From the NCBI GenBank assembly GCA_963974915.1, contig CAXBES010000002.1:186001-250000 (forward strand): DNA of 64,000 nucleotides, given 5' to 3'. A model generated the notes under the pieces. The model was given only the letters and a program-made list of their open reading frames with translations. It searched no databases and had not been told where the DNA came from. The translations under genes were made by a program, and so were the position numbers. Within the stretch, counting starts at the first letter, position 1, and every line of letters starts with the position of its first letter. Source of the DNA: CAXBES01 sp963974915. Its GTDB lineage: Bacteria > Bacteroidota > Bacteroidia > Flavobacteriales > Flavobacteriaceae. Of this stretch, positions 34,634 to 43,158 are shown piece by piece.

Positions 34634-35236
34634 ATGAAAAAATGGCTTATTCCCGTAATTATTATTGTTGCTTTAGTATTGCTAGCTGGTGCCTGGCTTG
34701 CCAAGGTGAATAATGAACTCGTACCTCTTGAAGAAAATGTTTCGGCTCAATGGGGAAATGTAGAAAGTTCGTATCAAAGACGTGCCGATCTTATTCCTAA
34801 TATTGTGAATACGGCCAAGGGATATGCTGAATTTGAACAGGAAACATTGATAAAAGTAACTGAAGCCAGAAGTGAGGCGACCTCAATTCAAATTGATCCG
34901 TCTAATATCACGCCGGAGCAACTGCAACAATTTCAACAGGCACAATCCGGATTGACATCGGCATTATCAAGGCTTTTAGCCGTTTTTGAACGTTACCCAG
35001 ATCTTAAAGCCAATGAAAACTTTAAGGAACTGATCAACGAATTGGAACGTACTGAAAACCGAATTAATGTGGAGCGAAATCGATTTAATGATACCGCTCG
35101 AATTTTTAATACCGAGATAAAGAAGTTTCCAACAAATTTCGCAGCGGGTATTCTAGGATTCGATGAAAAGATCTACTTTCAAGCCGATGAAGGTAGTGAA
35201 GACGCACCGGAAGTTGAATTTGACTTCGGAAATTAA
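34634..35236 (+). CDS. LemA family protein
   Basis: 200 residues: an N-terminal membrane anchor (WLIPVIIIVALVLLAGAWL), then the family hallmark region (NNELVPLEENVSAQWGNVES, YQRRADLIPNIVNT) and a long helical bundle ending NTEIKKFPTNFAAGILGF. LemA proteins are membrane-anchored helical bundles of unclear function. They commonly neighbour TPM-domain genes, as here, which suggests a joint membrane quality-control or stress role. Confidence 0.95.
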   Translation: MKKWLIPVIIIVALVLLAGAWLAKVNNELVPLEENVSAQWGNVESSYQRRADLIPNIVNTAKGYAEFEQETLIKVTEARSEATSIQIDPSNITPEQLQQFQQAQSGLTSALSRLLAVFERYPDLKANENFKELINELERTENRINVERNRFNDTARIFNTEIKKFPTNFAAGILGFDEKIYFQADEGSEDAPEVEFDFGN

Positions 35237-35241
35237 AAGTT

Positions 35242-35679
35242 ATGTCTAAAGTTGAAGATTTCTTAAGTCGGAAGGAAGAAGCCGAAGTAGTTGAAGCCAT
35301 CCGTATGGCCGAAAAGAACACATCGGGTGAGATTCGTGTTCACCTCGAAGCGCATAGTGAAATTGATGCGTTCGACAGAGCTGCCGAAGTATTCGATTTT
35401 CTACACATGAATAACACCAAACAAAGTAATGGCGTTCTTATTTATGTTGCGGTTGAAGATCGAACACTTGTAATTCTGGGTGACAGCGGTATAAACGATG
35501 TGGTTGCGGCAGATTTCTGGGAAAGCACTAAAGATGCCATAATAGCTCAGTTTAAAAACGGCAATACAAAGCAAGGACTTGTGGACGGTATTATAAAAGC
35601 CGGAGAACAACTCAAAATGCATTTTCCATATAAAAAAGGAGACATCAACGAACTCCCGGATGAGATTTCTGTAGGCTAA
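35242..35679 (+). CDS. TPM domain protein, short cytosolic form
   Basis: 145 residues of the TPM (TLP18.3/Psb32/MOLO-1) domain with no signal peptide: EEAEVVEAIRMAEKNTSGEI, then V-H-L-E, GVLIYVAVEDRTLVILGDSG and a C-terminal helix. It starts 5 bp after lemA and is followed by a second, exported TPM protein. The domain is known as a phosphatase-like or assembly-factor fold in plastids; the bacterial role is unsettled. Confidence 0.88.
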   Translation: MSKVEDFLSRKEEAEVVEAIRMAEKNTSGEIRVHLEAHSEIDAFDRAAEVFDFLHMNNTKQSNGVLIYVAVEDRTLVILGDSGINDVVAADFWESTKDAIIAQFKNGNTKQGLVDGIIKAGEQLKMHFPYKKGDINELPDEISVG

Positions 35680-35729
35680 CATCTCATTTTAGGTTGTATG
35701 CTTCGGAAGAACAACATAAACAATAAAAA

Positions 35730-36533
35730 TTGCTCAATTCTCTTTTGAAATATCAACTTCTAGTATCATTATTTATTTGCGTTCTTTTTTCTGAAAGTCT
35801 CTCAGCGCAATTCGATATTCCCCAAAAACCTAAGGTTCAAACTTCGGTATACGATTATATCGATTTGCTTTCGGAAGGACAAAAAAATACGTTAGAAAAC
35901 AAGCTAATTCGTTACTCCGATTCTACCTCAACTCAAATCGTGGTAGCAATTATTGGTAGTACCAACGGGGAAGATATTTCACTTTTAGGTGCCAACTGGG
36001 GGCAAAAATGGGGGATTGGACAAAAAGAAAAAGATAACGGGATCTTAATAATTCTCGCTACCGAAGATCGCAAAATTGATATAAACACAGGCTACGGAAT
36101 TGAATATCGCATTACCGATCTAATGGCCGAGCGTATCATTAATCGGATCATGATCCCTGAATTTAAAAGTGGTTCATACTACAACGGACTCGACAAAGGT
36201 ACAGATGCTATTTTTGCAGCGCTTAAGGGAGAGTTTGACGAAGATAGGGAGTTTGATGATAATGAAGATGGTAATTTTCGACACCTTATAGTGATCATCA
36301 TATTCATTATTATCGTCATTGCGCTCAGTTCTAAAAAAAATGGACGTGGTGGAAAGGGTGGAAAAAGAAGAGGCACTAGCTTGTTAGATGTTATTATTCT
36401 AAGCAATATGGGACGGACCGGAGGCTTCGGCGGAGGAAGTTTTGGCGGCGGAGGAAGCTTTGGAGGTGGAGGCTTTGGCGGTGGCTTCGGAGGTGGAGGC
36501 TTCGGCGGAGGTGGTGCCAGTGGTGGATGGTAG
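35730..36533 (+). CDS. Exported TPM domain protein with glycine-rich tail
   Basis: 267 residues: signal peptide (cleavage near LSAQ), TPM domain (YDYIDLLSEGQKNTLENKLI, ISLLGANWGQKWGIGQKEKD, RKIDINTGYGIEYRITD), a transmembrane helix near 187-200 (HLIVIIIFIIIVIALSS), then a basic segment and a tail of Gly-Gly-Gly-Phe/Ser repeats. The low-complexity tail is typical of this family (YgcG-like). No ATG is available: TTG at 35730 or TTG at 35745 must start it, and I kept the first. It ends the M23-MerR-LemA-TPM-TPM run. Confidence 0.88.
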   Translation: MLNSLLKYQLLVSLFICVLFSESLSAQFDIPQKPKVQTSVYDYIDLLSEGQKNTLENKLIRYSDSTSTQIVVAIIGSTNGEDISLLGANWGQKWGIGQKEKDNGILIILATEDRKIDINTGYGIEYRITDLMAERIINRIMIPEFKSGSYYNGLDKGTDAIFAALKGEFDEDREFDDNEDGNFRHLIVIIIFIIIVIALSSKKNGRGGKGGKRRGTSLLDVIILSNMGRTGGFGGGSFGGGGSFGGGGFGGGFGGGGFGGGGASGGW

Positions 36534-36595
36534 CATAAATAATCAAGGTGCAATGGTAAGTATAATTCACTTCTGTGTAAAAGGTAGAATAAATA

Positions 36596-36662
36596 GTCAT
36601 TCCAACTAAGGAGGAATCTCAGATAAGATGTGATTTCTCAGTCGCACCTCCTTCGAAATGAC
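36596..36662. repeat. Dispersed imperfect palindrome (GTCATTCC...GAAATGAC type)
   Basis: gtcattccaactaaggagga and the far arm ctccttcgaaatgac frame an imperfect inverted repeat with an internal aatctca / tgatttctca pairing. It strongly resembles an intergenic repeat I know from many Bacteroidota genomes (GTCATTCCGAGC...GCTCGAAATGAC). It lies downstream of the TPM genes and after the convergent regulator gene, so it may also work as a bidirectional terminator. Confidence 0.65.
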
Positions 36663-36717
36663 TGCCGGACAGAATTTAGAATAATTGTTTCTGAATCAAT
36701 TTATTTTATAGCAGCAA

Positions 36718-38316
36718 TTAATTTGTGGCGAACATACTATTTAAATGTTCTAATAAAGTTACCTCTTTTTTATCTAGATTCATTTTTTTACTAATTCGAT
36801 ATCGCTGACTTTCAATAGCTCTAACAGTCCGATTTAAGAATATTGCTATTTCCTTGTTTTTAAATCCAACGTACAAATGATGACATATAATTATATCCTG
36901 ATCATTTAACTCGGGATACTCACTTCTAAGTGCTTCAAAAAATTCCAAATCAAGATTTCGCATCAAATCAAGATGATTTTCACTTGTATCAATGATCGTT
37001 GGAGATTCTATTTGCAAAGTTTTGTATAATTCTTTAATTCTTATTCTTTGAGATTCTAAATCTTCAGAAACAGCTATTTTTTTAATCTTCTTCTTTAATT
37101 CTACAATATACTCTTCTAAGCCAATAGATTTAACTTTTAGCTTTTCATTAGAGGATTTAAGATGTGTCAATTTCTTATTTTGATTGATGAACCCTGTTAG
37201 CTTTCTCTTTAACTTACTGTCCCGTACAAAAAACACCACACCACCAGCGATCAACAATAATACTAAAACAATAGAAATATTTCGATTAAGAACCTTAGCT
37301 TGAGCTTCCTCCTTTAAATTTTCTTCAGATTCAATTAAAAAAGTATTGATTTCCAAACTAGCGTCCATGGTATCACTTAACATCTTTGATTGAAAATTCT
37401 TTAAGGAGTCTAGATAAATTGAACTTAGACTATCTTGGTTAACATATTTATATGCTTTTGAATACGTGGAGAAATATTCTTCGGTAGTAGGAAAACCCAT
37501 TACACCTCGTAACCTGGAGGCTTTTTCCAGATAGGAAAAAGCAGAATCCATTTGCTTCTTTTCCCTATAAATTGCAGCCGTACAAACATTCAGAGTAACT
37601 TCATAAAAATTATAATTATATGCCGCGATCGTTGGATTTGACTTTAAGGACCGAAATTCTTTTAGATATTTATTTCCGTTATTTAAATCCCCCATATGAA
37701 TATAATTTGAGGCCAACATAAATACCGCAAATAAATGATAATAAGCGTCATCCTTAATAGCCCTATAGGTATCTATATTTTCAAGTATCAGCTTGTTACT
37801 CGCATCGTAATTATCATTCAAGAATTCGACATAAGCGGGCATTTGGAGTACTTCGGTGAGCCCGTTCTCATTTTCTGCCAATGAATAAAACTTCTCGGCA
37901 GATTCAAGATACTTATATGCCGAAGTGTCCCTGTTTATTAAATATATATTCGTAAATAATTCTAAACTTGCCTGACCCGCTACATTGTAATTTTTTTCTT
38001 TCTCCCCATACTTTAAGGCTTGCAGATAGTTTAAATATAATTTCGCTTGTTCGTTTTCTTTATCATTGAGCAAAGCTTTAAATAGATAGTATTCACCAAT
38101 TCTCCCATTTATCGTTTCAGTAAAAGGAGTTTGTACAGAATCCAAATATCGTTGAGCCAATTCGGGATTAGCAACAATATGTATATCTGCTGAATCAAGA
38201 AGGTAATATGATTCTTTTTCATTCTGACTTACAGCAGGATTTGAGGTGAAAATAACAATGTAAACAACTAAGGCCGAAAACAAATAGTTACGACCCCATA
38301 AGATTCTAAATAACAT
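36718..38316 (-). CDS. Membrane-spanning TPR protein with C-terminal LuxR-like HTH
   Basis: 532 residues: a signal peptide or first helix (to about 30), TPR-like helical repeats in the periplasm (about 60-320), a transmembrane helix near 348-366 (ISIVLVLLLIAGGVVFFVRD), a cytoplasmic coiled coil, then a helix-turn-helix (IIICHHLYVGFKNKEIAIFL, NRTVRAIESQRYRISKKMNL). There is no kinase or receiver domain, so this would be a one-component membrane-bound regulator carrying signals across the inner membrane. It is divergent from the large T9SS protein at 38622, its likeliest target. Confidence 0.88.
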   Translation of the reverse strand: MLFRILWGRNYLFSALVVYIVIFTSNPAVSQNEKESYYLLDSADIHIVANPELAQRYLDSVQTPFTETINGRIGEYYLFKALLNDKENEQAKLYLNYLQALKYGEKEKNYNVAGQASLELFTNIYLINRDTSAYKYLESAEKFYSLAENENGLTEVLQMPAYVEFLNDNYDASNKLILENIDTYRAIKDDAYYHLFAVFMLASNYIHMGDLNNGNKYLKEFRSLKSNPTIAAYNYNFYEVTLNVCTAAIYREKKQMDSAFSYLEKASRLRGVMGFPTTEEYFSTYSKAYKYVNQDSLSSIYLDSLKNFQSKMLSDTMDASLEINTFLIESEENLKEEAQAKVLNRNISIVLVLLLIAGGVVFFVRDSKLKRKLTGFINQNKKLTHLKSSNEKLKVKSIGLEEYIVELKKKIKKIAVSEDLESQRIRIKELYKTLQIESPTIIDTSENHLDLMRNLDLEFFEALRSEYPELNDQDIIICHHLYVGFKNKEIAIFLNRTVRAIESQRYRISKKMNLDKKEVTLLEHLNSMFATN

Positions 38317-38621
38317 ATATCTTAATAAGTAATAGCAATTCTAATTATTCCAAAATTACTTCATTATTATTTAACACAATGCCTGTAAAAATAATTTCTA
38401 TTATTATATTAAAAAATTCTCGTATATACCATAATTGCAACAACCAATCTACAAAGGATAGCTTATAGCCAAAGAAACATTATATAAATACAATAAAGAA
38501 TTATACTCTTTTTTTAAGTTGCGTAGTTAATGCGTAGTAGATTATTTGTATAAAGAAACTCATTTTTCGAATTTCGCCTTAAGATGTAAAGAAAACAGAT
38601 TAACTAAAAATAAAGTAAAGC
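38317..38621. promoter_or_regulatory. Divergent regulatory region with 11-bp-spaced direct repeats
   Basis: This 305-bp AT-rich gap separates the membrane HTH regulator from the Asp-box T9SS gene. gcgtagt occurs at 38521-38527 and again at 38532-38538, one helical turn apart, about 85 bp before the T9SS gene start. This is a candidate binding site. No convincing TAnnTTTG box is visible nearby and no short gene is seen. Confidence 0.35.
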
Positions 38622-41600
38622 ATGTCTCAAAAATTTACTCGCAACCTTATAGGATTTTTATTTCTACTGGCAATTTTGACTACCCAAATGGGATGGTCAC
38701 AAAACAACAAAACACAAAATTATAAATCTAAGGTTTCAAACTCTGATGCTAATTTTTTTGAAATTGTTGCCCAAAAAAGAGCAGAGTTTGCTCAAATGGA
38801 TTTGAGCATTAGAGCAAATCAAAAAGCGTATAAGCAGTTTGAAAGATGGGCTTATATCTGGCGAGATAAGGTGAATAAAGATGGTTCATTTCCAACCGAA
38901 GCGAATAGATTATTATCTACAGAACAATATATTTCTACTGTGATGGAGTTTCAATCTGAAAATCGCTCATCAACTACTTCCCCATGGTTACAAATTGGTC
39001 CAATTAACAGGCCAACAGTAAATGGATATGCAGGATACCCCGGTAAAGGAAGAATAAATGTAATTGCCGAGGACCCAACAAATACTCAAATAATGTATGC
39101 TGGTTCGGCGGCAGGAGGAATTTGGAAAACTACTAATGGTGGAAATTTGTGGAATCCAAAATCTGATTTTCTGGCAGGAATTGGTGTTTCCGATATATTG
39201 GTAGATCCAAATAACACCAACATTATTTATATGGCAACAGGTGATGAAGATGGTGAGCACATTTCTTCTATTGGAGTATTTAAATCGTTAGATGCTGGAG
39301 AAACCTGGAACCCCACAGGACTAACCTTTAGTCTTAATGAAAACGAATATATTAGAGATTTGGAATTTGCCCCGGGTAATACTTCCAAAATATTTGCACT
39401 TACCAATGAGGAAATTAAAGTAACTACAGATAGCGGAGCTACTTGGACAAATATTCCTGTAACGTATCCGTTTAACGCATTTACCGAATATTTTCAAACG
39501 ATTATATTCGATCCCAATGATGCTAACAAAGTAATTGTATCCGATTTTTGGGATGCTATTTATATTTCAACCGACGGAGGTGCTAATTTTGCAATGCATG
39601 ATATTTATCAGGGAGGAAATAATAAAAAGCTTCTTAAGTTAACGACAACCGCCAATGATAATGATTTCTTTTACGGTTTGTCTCAAGATGGTGAATTCAG
39701 AAAATATAGATTCGCAATAAATAACACGGCAGCAGATTTAATAAGCACAACTACAATATCAGGTTTTAATTCACAAAGTGGGTATGATCAGTGTTTAGCT
39801 ATTTCACCAACCAATAAAAACAATATTATCGTTGCCGGAGTTAATGGATATAGATCAACAGATGGCGGCACAACTTTTTCAACGCTCTTAAATGCTTATG
39901 ATAGTCCGCCGGGAGCAGGATTCTACGTACATGCAGATCATCACCACTTATCGTTTCTCGCCGATGGTGTAACAGTTTTAAATGGTCATGATGGAGGAAT
40001 TCATGTTGGTCCCTTCAACGCTACGTCAGCAACACCCTGGGCCGACTTATCTAATACCCTAATAATAACTCAGCCGTATAATATTTCTGTCACTCAAGAA
40101 TCCAGTGGTGATAATTTTATGATGGCAAATCAGGATAATGATGGATTTTCAAAAATTCTGAAAGACGGAACACGTCAATGGGTTTCATGTCTTGCCGGAG
40201 ATGGTACTTCAGCCGCAATTGATATTAGCGACTCGAATATTAGGTACTTGGGAGGCACAAATGGTAATTTGAATCGCTCAGATAATGGGTATTCGGTATA
40301 TTACGATTCTGCTGTTGAAATATTACCAACTCTTTCCAGTGCGGCATTCGTTTCACCTATGTCTGTACACCCAACAGTTGCAACAACAATTTATGCCTGT
40401 CATAGTGATATAAAGAAATCTACAGATCGCGGAGAAACCTGGACTGCTCTGGGAACAGGCTTAACAGGTACAAAATTTATCGACGTGACGCAAAATGGTG
40501 CTTCGATTAGAATTTATACTATTGGTGAAAACGGAACTGCGAAACGAAGTGATAACGATGGTGCCAGCTGGGTTACAGTGAATCCTCCCTCGGGACAAGT
40601 CTTTAACAGTTTTTCGGCTGTGCCTAACTCAAGTATTGTATATGCAACGGTTGGTGCATATAACGCAGGAAATAAAGTTTTCAAATCTACCGATAACGGA
40701 AACACATGGACTAATATAAGTGGCGATCTTCCTAATATCGTGATGAAAAAAATACTCTATAATAGAAGTGAGACAAATGAAACCCTTTATTTAGGAACCG
40801 AACTAGGTCCGTACACTAAAGATAATACATCGACAAATTGGGTTAAAATGGGTATCGGACTTCCTAATGTAAGAGTTGATGATCTTGAAATTAACTATAC
40901 AGATCAAGAGCTATATATCGGGACTTTTGGAAGAGGAATGTGGAAAACGTCCATCTTTAATGGCGCTTGTGCCGGAGGCACTAAAACATGGACAGGTATT
41001 TGGTCTCCTCCCGGTGCTCCCAATGGAACTCACGAAGTTATAATTGACGCACCTTATAATACCGCTACGCACGGAAATTTAGAAGCCTGTAGTTTAACGA
41101 TCAATAATGGAACCGCTCTTACTATTACCGCCGGTAACTTTGCAAAAGTTATAGGAAATATTACTGTAGATGGCACACTTGAAATAGGTCACGAAGGGAG
41201 TTTGGTACAGGTAGATAATAATGCTACAGTAGTTAAAGGTGCTATGGGCGTTATAAATGTTCATAAGACAACTCCTAATATTGCCGCACAATCCTTTATG
41301 ATAGTTGGAAGTCCTATGTCTTCGGAAACGAGAGAGGGCGTTTATGCCTCTGGTTATATAGTGAGAAACCATCTCACCGGAAACTTTATTCCAAATCCGA
41401 ATGTCGCAGCAATGTTCCCGATGGCTAACAATTTTGCAGATGACAACGGAAACAATTGGATTAATCACACCGGGGCGTTAAATGTAGGTGAAGGTTATAT
41501 GGTATTTCCTCAGCCAGACGGAACATCTAGCGGAAGTTATAGCCATACATATTCACAAGGAACACTAAACAATGGAATTGTAAACCGAACCCTGATATTT

Positions 41601-42641
41601 AATGGGAATCAAAATGCAAGTCCTAATATTCTGGCAAATCCATATCCATCGGCTATTGATGCAACAGCATTATTATCAAATTTGAACAATAATTCAAGAG
41701 TCAACGCGCTATATTTCTGGGAACACCTTACACCACTTTCACCATCGTATCCCGGGTATAATGCTGCGAATTTTGATATGGGCGATATTTCAGTATATAG
41801 TTTAATGGGTGGAGTCGCTGCAGCTAACGGAGGTCAGACTCCTACAAAGGTGATCGCGTCCGGACAAGGATTCGGTGTAAAGACCTCATCTGCCGGAGAT
41901 CTGGTATTCGACAATACGATGCGAGTTACCGGACCTAACGATACATATAGAACTACACTTGAAAATAGAAATCGTTTATGGGTGAACGTTTTTAACGAAA
42001 CCTATGGTTTAGGAAGTACAACTCTGATAGGTTTTTCTGAAAACACTTCAGACGCATTCGAAAATGCAACCGATATCACTCGAATTGCAACTCCTGTATC
42101 GATCTATTCAGAATTAAATACCGGGGAACAGTTAGCTATTAATTCATTAAATTCATTCGATACAGACGATATAGTTCCATTGAGTTTTTCAACCCAAATT
42201 GAAGCATCTCAGAACTATCGAATTTCACTTCAGGACTTGGATGGAGATAGTATAAGCGGAGAGTCTGTATTTCTAATTGATCAGGAATTAGGCACGACCA
42301 CCAACTTAAGAGAAACCGATTACACCTTTGAAAGTAATGCAGGAACTTATGTACATCGGTTCCTAATCGTATTCAATAATTCACCTTTGAACATAACCCA
42401 AAGCAGTCTGGATCAAATTGGCATTTTCCCCAATCCAACCGAAAATATCTTAACGATATCTTCTCCGACTCTAATTGTTCAGAATGCAATTGTCTATGAT
42501 GTGAGAGGCAGAAAACTTATGGAAGTTACCTTCTCCAACCGTAATTACACCGTGAACTTGTCATCGCTGGAAAGTGCTATGTATTTTGTACAGATAAATA
42601 CAAAAAGTGGTTCATTAACGAAACGAATCCTGAAAAAGTAA
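38622..42641 (+). CDS. Large Asp-box (VPS10/sialidase-like propeller) T9SS-secreted protein
   Basis: 1339 residues with a signal peptide (cleavage near MGWSQ). Eight Asp-box motifs of the type S/T-x-D-x-G-x-T-W/F (KTTNGGNLW, KSLDAGETW, TTDSGATW, STDGGANF, STDGGTTF, STDRGETW, SDNDGASW, STDNGNTW) indicate a beta-propeller related to sialidases and VPS10 domains. A beta-rich middle region follows, then a T9SS type A sorting domain (GIFPNPTENILTISSPT ... GSLTKRILKK). It should be secreted or surface-attached. No sialidase catalytic triad can be assigned, so binding is as likely as hydrolysis. Divergent from the membrane HTH regulator. Confidence 0.92.
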   Translation: MSQKFTRNLIGFLFLLAILTTQMGWSQNNKTQNYKSKVSNSDANFFEIVAQKRAEFAQMDLSIRANQKAYKQFERWAYIWRDKVNKDGSFPTEANRLLSTEQYISTVMEFQSENRSSTTSPWLQIGPINRPTVNGYAGYPGKGRINVIAEDPTNTQIMYAGSAAGGIWKTTNGGNLWNPKSDFLAGIGVSDILVDPNNTNIIYMATGDEDGEHISSIGVFKSLDAGETWNPTGLTFSLNENEYIRDLEFAPGNTSKIFALTNEEIKVTTDSGATWTNIPVTYPFNAFTEYFQTIIFDPNDANKVIVSDFWDAIYISTDGGANFAMHDIYQGGNNKKLLKLTTTANDNDFFYGLSQDGEFRKYRFAINNTAADLISTTTISGFNSQSGYDQCLAISPTNKNNIIVAGVNGYRSTDGGTTFSTLLNAYDSPPGAGFYVHADHHHLSFLADGVTVLNGHDGGIHVGPFNATSATPWADLSNTLIITQPYNISVTQESSGDNFMMANQDNDGFSKILKDGTRQWVSCLAGDGTSAAIDISDSNIRYLGGTNGNLNRSDNGYSVYYDSAVEILPTLSSAAFVSPMSVHPTVATTIYACHSDIKKSTDRGETWTALGTGLTGTKFIDVTQNGASIRIYTIGENGTAKRSDNDGASWVTVNPPSGQVFNSFSAVPNSSIVYATVGAYNAGNKVFKSTDNGNTWTNISGDLPNIVMKKILYNRSETNETLYLGTELGPYTKDNTSTNWVKMGIGLPNVRVDDLEINYTDQELYIGTFGRGMWKTSIFNGACAGGTKTWTGIWSPPGAPNGTHEVIIDAPYNTATHGNLEACSLTINNGTALTITAGNFAKVIGNITVDGTLEIGHEGSLVQVDNNATVVKGAMGVINVHKTTPNIAAQSFMIVGSPMSSETREGVYASGYIVRNHLTGNFIPNPNVAAMFPMANNFADDNGNNWINHTGALNVGEGYMVFPQPDGTSSGSYSHTYSQGTLNNGIVNRTLIFNGNQNASPNILANPYPSAIDATALLSNLNNNSRVNALYFWEHLTPLSPSYPGYNAANFDMGDISVYSLMGGVAAANGGQTPTKVIASGQGFGVKTSSAGDLVFDNTMRVTGPNDTYRTTLENRNRLWVNVFNETYGLGSTTLIGFSENTSDAFENATDITRIATPVSIYSELNTGEQLAINSLNSFDTDDIVPLSFSTQIEASQNYRISLQDLDGDSISGESVFLIDQELGTTTNLRETDYTFESNAGTYVHRFLIVFNNSPLNITQSSLDQIGIFPNPTENILTISSPTLIVQNAIVYDVRGRKLMEVTFSNRNYTVNLSSLESAMYFVQINTKSGSLTKRILKK

Positions 42642-42661
42642 ATGCTTGCAACTTCAAGGCT

Positions 42662-42793
42662 ATGAACAGTGTAAATCTTTCGAAAGAAACCATCCTTTTG
42701 AAAAAATCATTTATCGATCTCGATAGATTATTTAACTCAATGGATTTTAAGAAAGACGAATTGAATATTCAAATTAGTTCACTGGCATCTTAA
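42662..42793 (+). CDS. Possible 43-residue small protein
   Basis: An ATG-initiated ORF (MNSVNLSKETILLKKSFIDL...) of 43 residues, charged and mostly helical, lies 20 bp after the T9SS gene and just before a strong terminator, so it would be on the same transcript. No family is recognised, and it may be a chance ORF. Confidence 0.3.
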   Translation: MNSVNLSKETILLKKSFIDLDRLFNSMDFKKDELNIQISSLAS

Positions 42794-42812
42794 TAGCAAT
42801 CTTTAAAGATAG

Positions 42813-42840
42813 ACCCGGATTCCTAATCCGGGTTTTATTT
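42813..42840 (+). terminator. Terminator after the Asp-box T9SS gene
   Basis: acccggatt / aatccgggt with loop cct gives a perfect 9-bp stem followed by tttattt on the plus strand. Confidence 0.9.
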
Positions 42841-42878
42841 ATCATCTAAATCTGAAAAACTATTCTCAGAAATGCTTT

Positions 42879-43109
42879 ATGACCTACATTGAAAAAGAAA
42901 TATTTGAAATAAGTAAAAATTCTGAATGGATTTCTCTACGTCCCAATGGATTCGTCAAATACTATATCAATCCAATTAATGTACATGTGGTAAAGAAATG
43001 GCGAGTTAGTGATCGTCTTAAAATCGCCATAATGAAAAATAATTCGGAATACCCCATTAAAATTAAAAATGCTACTGCTTCAAATTTTGTCTATGCAAAG
43101 TTTAAATAA
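42879..43109 (+). CDS. Small hypothetical protein (76 residues)
   Basis: An ATG-started ORF with a beta-type pattern (SEWISLRPNGFVKYYINPIN, YPIKIKNATASNFVYAKF) and normal composition. It lies after the terminator of the T9SS gene and is convergent with der. I do not recognise a family. Aromatic and basic residues suggest a small globular protein. It may be a genuine orphan gene or a remnant. Confidence 0.45.
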   Translation: MTYIEKEIFEISKNSEWISLRPNGFVKYYINPINVHVVKKWRVSDRLKIAIMKNNSEYPIKIKNATASNFVYAKFK

Positions 43110-43158
43110 GCTGTTGACACTAATTTAAGCGCATTTTTCCCTTCCAAAAATCTTAGAA

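Noticed and set aside
36420..36530. Regular GGAGG-type direct repeats as a CRISPR or satellite
   Set aside because: They are in-frame glycine codons of the TPM protein tail, with no spacer structure.
36179..36553. Proline-rich minus-strand ORF of 124 residues
   Set aside because: It is the reverse strand of the glycine-rich tail of the TPM gene (GGN codons give Pro-rich antisense) and has no independent support.
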